Assembly: GCA_035296325.1 (NCBI GenBank)
Contig: DATHBD010000037.1
Coordinates: 62,001-126,000 of the forward strand
Direction of reading: 5' to 3'
Source of the DNA: DATHBD01 sp035296325
GTDB lineage: Bacteria > Actinomycetota > Actinomycetes > Mycobacteriales > Micromonosporaceae
DNA length: 64,000 nt
In this document: positions 51,921 through 60,689 of the stretch, piece by piece
How positions within the stretch are numbered: the stretch's first letter is position 1
Layout of the letters: each line of letters starts with the position of its first letter
Translations under genes and position numbers: made by a program
The notes under the pieces: generated by a model
Told to the model about the DNA's origin: nothing
Database searches by the model: none
The model's input: the letters and a program-made list of their open reading frames with translations, nothing else

Positions 51921-53000
51921 ATGGGGTCTGTCCGTGTAGCCATTGTCGGTGTCGGCAACTGCGCCTCGTCCCTGATCCAGGGCGTGGAGTACTACCGCGA
52001 CGCCGACCCGAACGACCGTGTCCCGGGTCTCATGCACGTCAAGTTCGGCGACTACCACGTCTCCGACGTCGAGTTCGTCGCGGCATTCGACGTCGACGCC
52101 AAGAAGGTCGGCCGTGATCTCGCCGAGGCGATCGTGGCCAGCGAGAACAACACCATCAAGATCTGCGACGTGGCCCCGACCGGGATCACCGTGCAGCGCG
52201 GCCCGACACACGACGGCCTGGGCAAGTACTACCGCGAGATGGTCGAGGAGTCCGACGAGGCGCCGGTGGACGTGGTCGCCGCCCTGCGGGAGGCGCGCGT
52301 CGACGTGGTCGTGTCCTACCTCCCGGTCGGCTCCGAGCAGGCCGGCAAGTTCTACGCCCAGTGCGCCATCGACGCCGGCTGCGGCTTCGTCAACGCGCTG
52401 CCGGTCTTCATCGCCTCCGACCCGGTGTGGGCGGAGAAGTTCACCGCGGCGGGCCTGCCGATCGTCGGGGACGACATCAAGAGCCAGGTCGGTGCCACCA
52501 TCGTGCACCGCGCGCTGGCTCAGCTCTTCGAGGACCGCGGGGTGGAGCTGCTGCGGACGTACCAGCTGAACTTCGGCGGCAACATGGACTTCATGAACAT
52601 GCTGGAGCGCGACCGGCTCATCTCGAAGAAGATCTCCAAGACGCAGTCGGTCACCTCGCAGATCCCGCACGAGATGGACAAGGGCACGGTGCACATCGGC
52701 CCGTCGGACCACGTGCCGTGGCTGGACGACCGCAAGTGGGCCTACATCCGCCTGGAGGGCAAGTCCTTCGGCGACGTTCCGCTGAGCGCCGAGCTCAAGC
52801 TGGAGGTCTGGGACTCGCCGAACTCCGCCGGGATCATCATCGACGCGGTCCGCGCCGCGAAGATCGCGATGGACCGCAACATCGGCGGCCCGGTGCTGTC
52901 GGCCTCGTCGTACTTCATGAAGAGCCCGCCCGTGCAGTACGCCGACTCGGTCGCCCGCGACTCGGTCGAGCAGTTCATCCGGGGCGAGATCGAGCGCTGA
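51921..53000 (+). CDS. ino1: Inositol-3-phosphate synthase
   Basis: 359 aa from ATG at 51921, with AAGGAGG upstream. The short actinobacterial form: NAD-binding VRVAIVGVGNCASSLIQG, then SYLPVGSEQAGKFYAQCA, GDDIKSQVGATIVHR, LNFGGNMDFMNM and SKTQSVTS, the active-site lysine region. It converts glucose-6-phosphate to inositol-3-phosphate, feeding mycothiol and phosphatidylinositol synthesis. Operon with padR; a strong stem-loop follows. Confidence 0.96.
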   Translation: MGSVRVAIVGVGNCASSLIQGVEYYRDADPNDRVPGLMHVKFGDYHVSDVEFVAAFDVDAKKVGRDLAEAIVASENNTIKICDVAPTGITVQRGPTHDGLGKYYREMVEESDEAPVDVVAALREARVDVVVSYLPVGSEQAGKFYAQCAIDAGCGFVNALPVFIASDPVWAEKFTAAGLPIVGDDIKSQVGATIVHRALAQLFEDRGVELLRTYQLNFGGNMDFMNMLERDRLISKKISKTQSVTSQIPHEMDKGTVHIGPSDHVPWLDDRKWAYIRLEGKSFGDVPLSAELKLEVWDSPNSAGIIIDAVRAAKIAMDRNIGGPVLSASSYFMKSPPVQYADSVARDSVEQFIRGEIER

Positions 53001-53021
53001 TCCCGACCCGCGATCGCCCCG

Positions 53022-53076
53022 ACGCCGGGGAAGTTTCTGTCTCACGAGCACCTCGAGACACCAACTTCCCCGGCGT
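53022..53076 (+). terminator. Long stem-loop after ino1
   Basis: 22-nt arms at 53022-53043 and 53055-53076 pair with two mismatches around an 11-nt loop, 21 bp after the ino1 stop. Its size and composition also fit a REP-type palindromic element used as a terminator. Confidence 0.85.
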
Positions 53077-53219
53077 TGTCGCTGCGGACCCGGACCGCCC
53101 GGTTGCGCCGCCGGAACAGCGCAGACGGACTGGCTGAACAGGGGTTGCCGTAGCCGGCACGACGCGTTGATCTGGTCTATCCCTCGTTGGAGGGTTTGGC
53201 AGGAGGCAACGGGGGAGCG

Positions 53220-53978
53220 ATGATCGTCACTGTGGGCAAGTCGCGGGAGATAGCGAAGATCCGGAAGGAGGTGGCGGCCGGGCAGCACCGGGCCGCCGCC
53301 CGCCGGCTGCAGACCCTGGTGGCGGTCGACCCGACCGACGACGAGGCGTACCAGCTCCTGGTGCAGATCCATCGCCAAGCGGGCGACGCGGCCGGCGCCG
53401 GCCGCTGGGGCTTCCTCACCGACCACGCCACCCCCGACGAGATCGCCGCGTTCGAGCAGCTCCACCCGTCCCCGTGGGTACGCCTGCGCCTGCTTCGCTG
53501 GACCGGCGACCCCGCCCAGGTGCCCAGCAGGACCGGTCGCGACCGGCTGATCGCGCTGATCAGGCTCGCCGACCAGATGCCTCCGGCCGGCACCGGGGAT
53601 GGGCCCGACCATCCGACGCCGGCGGCCCAGCGCCATCCCCACGTTCCGGCCGCCCGGGCGCCGATGGCGATGGAGCGGGTGAGCGCGCCGCCGGAGGCGC
53701 CCCTGGCACCGCCGCCGCCACCGACGGAGCCCGGGGAGCAGGCCGCAGCGCCCGCGCGGGGCAGCGCCGCCGTGCCGTCGAAGCGGCAGCTGCGCAAGGC
53801 GGCGCGCCGGGAGGAGCGGCTGCGCCGCCGCGAGCTGCGCCGCGAGGTGCGGGCCTCGACGTGGATATCCCTCGTCATGATCACGATCTTGATCGCGCTC
53901 GGGGTGCTGGGATCACTCGGCGCCGTGCACACCATCCGGAGCATCATCGAGCGCCTGACCGCACTGGTCGTCGGCTGA
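53220..53978 (+). CDS. DUF6584-like single-pass membrane protein
   Basis: 252 aa from ATG at 53220 (GGGGGAGCG upstream). The N-terminal about 110 residues are helical, TPR-like (RKEVAAGQHRAAARRLQTLV, GAGRWGFLTDHAT, ELAAFE-type DEIAAFEQLHPS). A Pro/Ala-rich spacer, a highly charged Arg/Lys/Glu helix (RKAARREERLRRRELRREVR) and one C-terminal membrane segment (ISLVMITILIALGVLGSLGA) follow. Probably tail-anchored, facing the cytoplasm. Function unknown. Confidence 0.75.
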   Translation: MIVTVGKSREIAKIRKEVAAGQHRAAARRLQTLVAVDPTDDEAYQLLVQIHRQAGDAAGAGRWGFLTDHATPDEIAAFEQLHPSPWVRLRLLRWTGDPAQVPSRTGRDRLIALIRLADQMPPAGTGDGPDHPTPAAQRHPHVPAARAPMAMERVSAPPEAPLAPPPPPTEPGEQAAAPARGSAAVPSKRQLRKAARREERLRRRELRREVRASTWISLVMITILIALGVLGSLGAVHTIRSIIERLTALVVG

Positions 53979-54170
53979 CCCGCGTACCGGTCGGCGGGAA
54001 CGGCCCGACGTGAACGGCCGGGCGCGAACGGCGCCGGCCGGTCCGAGTCGGGTTAGCGTGGACGACGACGCTCGCCGATCCGGCGGACGCGCCGGTCGCC
54101 AGACGACGAGGAGGGCCCGATCCGCTCCCGGAAGACTCAGCCGTGGCTTCTCCCCGCCGATCTTGACGGT

Positions 54171-55580
54171 GTGACCGTCGCCGTCCCGGCACCCGCAAGC
54201 CGGCCCCGGTCGCAGGTGCGCCCGGCCCAGCCGGCCGTCGTCGCCGGCGGCCGCACGCACAATGTCCGCGCGATCCTGGCGAAGCGCGGTTTTCGCCGGC
54301 TGCTCACGGTACGGGCGCTCGGTCAGGCGGCGGACGGCGTGTTCCAGGCCGGCCTGGCCGGCAGCGTGCTGTTCAACCCGGAGCGCAGCGCGAGTCCCGC
54401 GGCGGTGGCGATCGGCTTCGCGATCCTGCTCCTGCCGTACTCCCTGATCGGGCCGTATGTCGGTGTCTTCCTGGACCGCTGGAGCCGCCGTTCCATCCTC
54501 TCCGTCGGCAACGTGGCGCGGGCGTTCCTGGTGCTGCCGGTGGCGGTGCTGATCTGGCACGGGTCGGAGAGCGGGCTCTTTCTCACGCTGGCGCTGCTCG
54601 TGATCGGCCTCAACCGGCTCATCCTCGCCGCGCACTCGGCGGCCGTCCCGCACGTGGTGGACGATGAGCGCCTGGTCACGGCGAACGCGTTCGCCAGCAC
54701 GGTCGGCGCGATCGCGTTCTCCTGCGGCCTTGGGCTCGCCGCGATGCTGGTCCGCACCGTGTTGCCGACGAGCTTTCACGGGTACGCCGCGGTCGCCTCG
54801 ATCGCCTCGATCGGGTACGCCGGCACGGCGGTGATGGTCTGGGCGTCGTTCCGCCCCGACGCGCTCGGCCCCGACGCACACGTGCGCCGCTGCGAGGCGA
54901 TCGCGGCGGCCATGCTCCACGCCGGGCGCGGCATGATCGACGGCGTACGGCACCTGGCCCGCCGGCGCCGCGCCGCCTACGCCCTGCTCGCGCAGTCGCT
55001 GCACCGGGCCCTGTTCGGCGTGCTCATGCTGGCCATGCTGCTGCTCTACCGCAACGCCTTCCACCCCACCCAGGACGTCGGCGGCTCGATCTCGGGCCTG
55101 ACCGTCGCGGTTGCCGCCGGAGGAGTCGGCCTGCTGGTCGCCGCGTTCGTCACCCCGCCGATCACCCGTCGGATCGGCGGCTGGCGGTGGATCGTGGGCT
55201 GCCTGGGCCTGTCCTCGGCCGCGTTGCTCGTCTTCGTGCTGCCATTCAATCCGCTGCTGCTGCCGGTCGCGGTCTTCGCCCTGAACGTCACCTCACAGGG
55301 CATGAAGATCGTCGTCGACACCGCGCTGCAGCATGAGTGCGACGACGACTACCGCGGGCGGGTCTTCAGCCTCAACGACACGCTCTTCAACCTGTGCTTC
55401 GTGATCGGCATGTACGTCGCCGCGATGACCCTGCCGGACTCCGGCCGCACGACGGTCGGTCTGCTGATCGTGGCGGGCGGGTACGCGCTGATCGCCGGCG
55501 GGTACGCCGTGGTCGCGTCGCGGGCCGAGCGGTCGGCGCCGGCTAGTCCCGCTTCATCTCGGCCCGGTACGCCGCCGTGA
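54171..55580 (+). CDS. MFS transporter
   Basis: 469 aa, GTG start with only a weak ribosome site. Twelve predicted membrane segments; the loop after TM2 has VGVFLDRWSRRS, matching the MFS signature, and TM8-9 region FVTPPITRRIGGWRW is its second-half counterpart. Short basic N-terminus and Ser/Pro-rich C-terminus. Substrate unknown. The 3' end overlaps the convergent gene by 38 bp. Confidence 0.85.
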   Translation: MTVAVPAPASRPRSQVRPAQPAVVAGGRTHNVRAILAKRGFRRLLTVRALGQAADGVFQAGLAGSVLFNPERSASPAAVAIGFAILLLPYSLIGPYVGVFLDRWSRRSILSVGNVARAFLVLPVAVLIWHGSESGLFLTLALLVIGLNRLILAAHSAAVPHVVDDERLVTANAFASTVGAIAFSCGLGLAAMLVRTVLPTSFHGYAAVASIASIGYAGTAVMVWASFRPDALGPDAHVRRCEAIAAAMLHAGRGMIDGVRHLARRRRAAYALLAQSLHRALFGVLMLAMLLLYRNAFHPTQDVGGSISGLTVAVAAGGVGLLVAAFVTPPITRRIGGWRWIVGCLGLSSAALLVFVLPFNPLLLPVAVFALNVTSQGMKIVVDTALQHECDDDYRGRVFSLNDTLFNLCFVIGMYVAAMTLPDSGRTTVGLLIVAGGYALIAGGYAVVASRAERSAPASPASSRPGTPP

Positions 55581-56160
55581 ACGTGGTGAGGGCATTCCCC
55601 TGACAGGTGTACTGGGCCGGATCGATGCTGCCCCGCAGTGGCTCCGACTGCCGCCGGCCGGTGGTTGTGGTGATCGTCGTGGTGCCGTCCGCCCGGACGT
55701 TCGTGAACGACATCAGACCACCGTTGGTACGGAAGTCGTAGGTCACCGTCCCGGCGAGCACCAGGTCGATGCCGACCTCCTGGCCGGTGATCGACAGGGA
55801 TGACGCGAAAGCCGTGCCGTCGCCGTACTCGATGGCGCCCTTGCCGTTCTCGCCCAGCCGCACCTTCGCGCCCGGGGCGGAGCCGCGGAACTGCACGGTG
55901 CCGATTTCGGCCGCGGTGACACTCTCCGAGTACGACGTCACCTCCCAGTTGCCCACCAGGCACCGGTCGATCGCGGTCGGATCGGTGCCGACCGTACGGT
56001 GCCCGCCCAGCGCAGCGGCGGCGGTGACGACGAGGCCCGCCGCCAGGACCGCGGCGAGCCCGATCAGTGGCACCCGGAACCTGGCCGGGGCCGGCGACGG
56101 TGGCTCGGGGCTGCGGTCGTCGAGTCCCACCCCGGGCACGTCGTACGTCGAGGTGTGCAT
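55543..56160 (-). CDS. Membrane-anchored extracytoplasmic beta-domain protein, unknown function
   Basis: 205 aa, ATG start. A short cytoplasmic Pro-rich N-terminus, one membrane segment (VPLIGLAAVLAAGLVVTAAAAL), then a beta-strand-rich lipocalin-like domain (CLVGNWEVTSYSES, GKGAIEYGDGTAFASSL, GTVTYDFRTNGG) with two cysteines that could pair (CLVGNW and YTCQGN). Comparable lipocalin-like secreted domains occur in actinobacteria without known function. Confidence 0.7.
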   Translation of the reverse strand: MHTSTYDVPGVGLDDRSPEPPSPAPARFRVPLIGLAAVLAAGLVVTAAAALGGHRTVGTDPTAIDRCLVGNWEVTSYSESVTAAEIGTVQFRGSAPGAKVRLGENGKGAIEYGDGTAFASSLSITGQEVGIDLVLAGTVTYDFRTNGGLMSFTNVRADGTTTITTTTGRRQSEPLRGSIDPAQYTCQGNALTTFTAAYRAEMKRD

Positions 56161-56378
56161 GGCTCGCCTCCTGGTCGTTGCATCGACAATCCGGGTGGGG
56201 TGCCGTCCTCCGCACCCTCGGGACCAAGCGTGCGTGGCGGCTCACCGACCACCGGAAGACCCTGTCAACTACAACGAGCGCGACATCTGCATGCAACGGC
56301 CGTCTATATGGCGAATAAATGACCGATTTGTCGAAATCGGGCTTACCCTGGAGCAACCGATCCGCTGGGAGCCCGCGC

Positions 56379-57269
56379 ATGCCCGAGTTTCGACCGCACC
56401 CGACCTCCGCACCGGACCACCCAGCCGACGCCGGACCCGGCCACGCCGCACCGCCCGGCGCCGCACCCGGGTCCGCGCGACGGATCCCCCGGTGGTGGCT
56501 CGCGCTCGGGGCCGGCGTCGTGGTGCTGCTGCTCGGCGTGGCCGCGGCGTTCGCGATGGCTCCGGATGAGCGGCAGGCCGCGGACGTCGGTACGCCAGGC
56601 GTTGTCGCCTCCGCGCCGGCCGGCACGCCGTCCGTCGACGGCGCGCCCGGCGTCCCGGTCGCCACCGAAGGGGTGGAAGCCACCCGGCCTCCGGTGGCGC
56701 CCGGCTCCTGCGCGTACCCGCCCGACGATGCCGGGGGACCGGACCAACGGCTGGTCCCGGCGCCGCCGGCGAAACCGGCGTACACCGGCCCGGTGGCCGC
56801 CACCGTGCAGACCAACCTGGGCGCCCTGACCCTGGAGCTCGACGGCACCAAGGCACCGTGCGCGGTGAACGCGATGGTGAGCCTGGTCAAGGAGAACTAC
56901 TACACCGAGACCGACTGCCACCGCGTCACCACCGACGGTCTCTGGGTGGTGCAGTGCGGCGACCCCACCGGCACCGGCTCAGGCACCCCCGGCTTCAAGT
57001 ACGACGACGAGAACCTGCCGCCGCCGGACGGCCTGTGGACCTACCCCAGAGGCACGATCGCGATGGCCAACGCCGGTCCGGACACCAACGGCAGCCAGTT
57101 CTTCATCGTGTACCGGGACAGTGAACTCGGTCCGGACTACCCGGTCGTCGGACGGGTGACCGCTGGCATAGAACTGGTCGACAAGGTCGCCGCCGGCGGG
57201 ACCGAGGACAAGTCCGCCGACGGACGACCGGCGCAGCCGCTGCACATCACCAAGGTCACCATCGGCTGA
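56379..57269 (+). CDS. Membrane-anchored cyclophilin-type peptidyl-prolyl cis-trans isomerase
   Basis: 296 aa from ATG at 56379 (GGGAG eight bases upstream). Short N-terminus, one membrane segment (WWLALGAGVVVLLLGVAAAFAM), a Pro/Ala-rich linker, and the cyclophilin domain from about residue 130: NAMVSLVKENYYTETDCHRV holds the catalytic Arg, followed by VVQCGDPTGTGSG, GTIAMANAGPDTNGSQFFI and YPVVGRVTAGIELVDKV. It is expected to act outside the membrane as a folding catalyst. Confidence 0.93.
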   Translation: MPEFRPHPTSAPDHPADAGPGHAAPPGAAPGSARRIPRWWLALGAGVVVLLLGVAAAFAMAPDERQAADVGTPGVVASAPAGTPSVDGAPGVPVATEGVEATRPPVAPGSCAYPPDDAGGPDQRLVPAPPAKPAYTGPVAATVQTNLGALTLELDGTKAPCAVNAMVSLVKENYYTETDCHRVTTDGLWVVQCGDPTGTGSGTPGFKYDDENLPPPDGLWTYPRGTIAMANAGPDTNGSQFFIVYRDSELGPDYPVVGRVTAGIELVDKVAAGGTEDKSADGRPAQPLHITKVTIG

Positions 57270-57291
57270 GCCGGGTCGATCGCCCGGAAGG

Positions 57292-58758
57292 TCACTCGGC
57301 GGGCGTGCTGCCCTCGGCGGGCGTGATCCCCTCGGCGGCCGCCCAGCGCAGCAGGGCGGCCTCGGCCTCGTCGCGGGGAAGTGGCCCGTGCTCCAGGCGT
57401 AGCTCCTTGAGGTGGCGCCACGCGCGGCCGACCGCCGGCCCGGGCGGGACGCCGAGCAACTCCATGATGGCGTTGCCGTCCAGGTCGGGCCGCACCCGGG
57501 CGAGGTCCTCCTCGGCCTCGATCCGGGCGATCCGCTCCTCGAGCGCGTCGTAGTCGGCGGCGAGGTTGGCCGCCTTGCGCCGGTTGCGGGTGGTCACGTC
57601 GGACCGGGTGAGCTTGTGCAGCCGCGTCAGCAGCGGGCCGGCGTCGGCGACGTAGCGCCGCACCGCCGAATCGGTCCACTCGCCCCGGCCGTACCCGTAG
57701 AAGCGCAGATGCAGCGCGACCAGCTCCACCACGTCGGACGTGATGTCCTTGGGGTACTTCAGCGCCTTCATCCGCTGCTTGGTCAGGCGGGCGCCGACCA
57801 CCTCGTGGTGGTGGAAACTCACCCGCCGGTCCGGGCCGACCTCCTTCGTCGCCGGCTTGCCGACATCGTGCATCAGCGCGGCCATCCGCAGCACGAAGTC
57901 GGGGCCCGCCTCCTCCAGCGCGATGGCGTTGCGGACCACGGTGAGGGTGTGCTCGTAGACGTCCTTGTGCTGCGCGTGCTCGTCGATCTCCAGGCGCAGC
58001 CCCGGCACCTCCGGCAGGAAGTGCCCGGCCAGCCCGGTGTCGACAAGCAGCCGCAGCCCGGTGATCGGGTCGGCGCCGCAGAGCAGCTTCGTGAACTCGT
58101 CGCGGATCCGCTCCGCGGTGATCCGCTGCAGGTCGGCCGCCATCGCGGTCATCGCGGCCACCACCTCGGGCGCGACCGCGAAGTTCAGGACGGCCGCGAA
58201 GCGGGCCGCCCGCAGCATCCGCAGCGGGTCGTCGGCGAAGGAGTCCTCCGGGGTGCCGGGCGTACGCAGGGTCCGCGCGGCGAGATCCGTCAGGCCGCCG
58301 TGCGGGTCGGTGAACACATGGCCGGGCACCGACACCGCCATCGCGTTGACGGTGAAGTCTCGGCGGCGCAGGTCCTCGGCGAGGTCCGTGCCGTACCGCA
58401 CGGTCGGGTTGCGGCTGACCCGGTCGTACGCGTCGGCGCGGAACGTGGTGATCTCCAGGCGCAGGCCGCGTCGGCTCGCGCCGATCGTGCCGAACTCGGC
58501 GCCGGTGGTCCAGACCGCCTCGGCCCAGCCGTCCACGATGCGGAGCGTCTCCTCCGGGGTGGCGCTGGTGGCGAAGTCGAGATCGTCGCCGAGCCGCCCG
58601 AGCAGCGCGTCCCGCACCGAGCCCCCGACCAGGTGCAGTTCGTGCCCGGCGGCGGCGAACCGGTGCCCGACCTCGTCGGCGATGGTGGAGATCCGGAGCA
58701 GCTCGGTGACGGCCCGGCGCTGCGCCCCGGTGAGGTCGACGGAGGAGGTTTCGGCCAT
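57292..58758 (-). CDS. cca: CCA tRNA nucleotidyltransferase (with HD domain)
   Basis: 488 aa from ATG at 58758; the longer frame overlaps murJ. Nucleotidyltransferase head with LVGGSVRDALLGRLGDDLDF (the DxD metal ligands), the RRDFTVNAMAV motif and PLRMLRAARFAA. The HD domain (ALMHDVGKPATKE) is present, as in actinobacterial class II enzymes, giving possible phosphohydrolase activity. It adds or repairs the 3' CCA of tRNAs. Divergent from murJ with 76 bp between starts. The C-terminus carries a short TPAEG repeat. Confidence 0.95.
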   Translation of the reverse strand: MAETSSVDLTGAQRRAVTELLRISTIADEVGHRFAAAGHELHLVGGSVRDALLGRLGDDLDFATSATPEETLRIVDGWAEAVWTTGAEFGTIGASRRGLRLEITTFRADAYDRVSRNPTVRYGTDLAEDLRRRDFTVNAMAVSVPGHVFTDPHGGLTDLAARTLRTPGTPEDSFADDPLRMLRAARFAAVLNFAVAPEVVAAMTAMAADLQRITAERIRDEFTKLLCGADPITGLRLLVDTGLAGHFLPEVPGLRLEIDEHAQHKDVYEHTLTVVRNAIALEEAGPDFVLRMAALMHDVGKPATKEVGPDRRVSFHHHEVVGARLTKQRMKALKYPKDITSDVVELVALHLRFYGYGRGEWTDSAVRRYVADAGPLLTRLHKLTRSDVTTRNRRKAANLAADYDALEERIARIEAEEDLARVRPDLDGNAIMELLGVPPGPAVGRAWRHLKELRLEHGPLPRDEAEAALLRWAAAEGITPAEGSTPAE

Positions 58759-58834
58759 GGGACCGTCAGGGTATCGCGGGGCCCTGGCCGGTGCGCGACC
58801 GAGTGATGGCCGCCGACCGATATCGTTTCCACCC

Positions 58835-60538
58835 ATGACCGGCCCGATCGAGCGCACCGGCGGCAGCGGGCCGTCCGACGACACGGTGGTCCTGCCGGTC
58901 GTCCCCGCGTCGCCACCGCCGCCCGAGGAGACCGGCTCGGTGGCCCGCAACAGCGCCACCATGGCCCTGGGCAGCATCGTGAGCCGGGTGACCGGCCTGG
59001 TGCGGACGGCGGCGATCGTGGCGGCGCTCGGCGGCTACCTGGTCGGCGACGCCTACAACCTGGCCAACACGTTGCCCAACATGGTGTACGAGCTGCTGCT
59101 GGGCGGCGTGCTGGCGAGCGTCATCGTGCCGGTGCTGGTCCGCGCCAGGCGCACCGATGCCGACCGTGGCGAGGCGTACGCCCAGCGCCTGCTGACCCTG
59201 GCCGTCGTCTGCTTCGGCGTGGCCACGGTGCTGGCCGTGCTCGCCGCGCCGCTCTTCACGGCGGTGCTGGCCACCGACGCGGCGGCGGACGACCGGGAGC
59301 TGATCACCCAACTGGCGTACCTGCTGCTGCCGGAGATCTTCTTCTACGGCCTCGCCGCGATCTTCGCCGCGATCCTGAACACCCGCGGGCACTTCGCCGC
59401 GCCGATGTGGACGCCGATCCTCAACAACCTGGTCGTGATCGCGACCGCCGTCGCGTTCCTGGCCCTCCTGCCGAGGGTGGACCGCGACAGCGCCTCGTCG
59501 ATGACGGCGGCGCACGTGCTGGTCCTCGGCCTCGGCACGACGCTGGGCATCGTCGTGCAGGCGGTCGGGCTGTGGCCGGCGCTGCGCCGCGCCGGGTTCC
59601 GGTGGCGGTGGCGGTGGGACTTCCGGGCGCTCGGGCTGCGCGAGCTGGCCCGCCTCGGCAGCTGGATGCTGCTCTTCGTCGCGGTCAGCCAGGTCGGCGT
59701 GGTCGTCGTGTTGATGATCGCGAAGAAGGCCGCGAATGACGGCGGCTTCGGACCGGTGGTCTTCAACACCGGCTTCCTGCTCTTCATGATGGCCCACGGG
59801 ATCGTGGCGGTCTCGATCATCACCGCGCTCCTGCCGCGGATGTCCGCGGCTGCCGCCGACGGCCGCCACGCCGACCTGGCCGAACAGCTGGCGCTCGGCA
59901 CCCGCCTGGCCGCGGTCATCCTGGTGCCGACCGCGGCGGCGTACGTGGTCCTGGGTCAACCGATCGCCGTGGTGCTGTTCCAGCGTGGCCAGTACGACAC
60001 GTCCGCGGCGGTCGCCACCGGATGGGTGATCGCCGTCGCGGGCGTGGCGCTCGTCCCGTACACGATCAGCCAGCTGCAGCTCGTCACCTTCTACGCGCTG
60101 TCCGACACGAGAACCCCGGCGTTGATCAATATTCCGGTGGTGGCGCTGCGCCTGTCCGTCGATATCGCACTGTGGCTGGTCCTGCCGGCGACCGTGGTGG
60201 TGGCCGGGTTGATGGCCGGCAGCGCCATCTCGTTCGTCGCCGGGGCAGTTCTGGGGTACTGGCTGCTGCGCCGCCGGCTCGGGCCGCTCGGCCTCGCCGC
60301 GGTGGCCCGCGGGCTGGCCCGGCTGGGGCTTGCCGGCATCGTCGGGGCGGTCCCCGCGGCGGCTGTGGTCTGGGGTGTGCGTGCCGTGGCCGGGGACGGC
60401 TGGTGGCCCAGTCTGGGGCAACTCGTCGGCGGCGGTGCGACGCTGCTCGCCGGCTATGTCGGCGCGGCGGTACTGCTGCGGGTGCCGGAGGTCGGCCAGG
60501 TGGGTCGTACCCTCCGCGGTCGGATCCGCCGCAGCTAG
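58835..60538 (+). CDS. murJ: Lipid II flippase MurJ
   Basis: 567 aa from ATG at 58835. A short Pro-rich N-terminus then 14 predicted membrane segments of the MurJ/MviN family (ALGSIVSRVTGLVRTAAIVA, GDAYNLANTLPNMVYELLLG, IFFYGLAAIFAAILNTRGHF, LFQRGQYDTSAA). It flips lipid II for peptidoglycan synthesis. Unlike Mycobacterium Rv3910, the kinase-like region is not fused but encoded by the next gene 151 bp downstream. Confidence 0.95.
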   Translation: MTGPIERTGGSGPSDDTVVLPVVPASPPPPEETGSVARNSATMALGSIVSRVTGLVRTAAIVAALGGYLVGDAYNLANTLPNMVYELLLGGVLASVIVPVLVRARRTDADRGEAYAQRLLTLAVVCFGVATVLAVLAAPLFTAVLATDAAADDRELITQLAYLLLPEIFFYGLAAIFAAILNTRGHFAAPMWTPILNNLVVIATAVAFLALLPRVDRDSASSMTAAHVLVLGLGTTLGIVVQAVGLWPALRRAGFRWRWRWDFRALGLRELARLGSWMLLFVAVSQVGVVVVLMIAKKAANDGGFGPVVFNTGFLLFMMAHGIVAVSIITALLPRMSAAAADGRHADLAEQLALGTRLAAVILVPTAAAYVVLGQPIAVVLFQRGQYDTSAAVATGWVIAVAGVALVPYTISQLQLVTFYALSDTRTPALINIPVVALRLSVDIALWLVLPATVVVAGLMAGSAISFVAGAVLGYWLLRRRLGPLGLAAVARGLARLGLAGIVGAVPAAAVVWGVRAVAGDGWWPSLGQLVGGGATLLAGYVGAAVLLRVPEVGQVGRTLRGRIRRS

Positions 60539-60689
60539 TTTGTCCGGGAATCTCCCAGGCCGGCGTCTCAGCCCGGTGACGGCCTGTCCTTATGGTGGTC
60601 TCGCACCGGTAAGGTCGCTCCTGGCGGCCGCACCGACCGCTTAGGCTGTACGTCGGGTACGTCACTCGGCGGGTTCGGAGGGAGGACGG

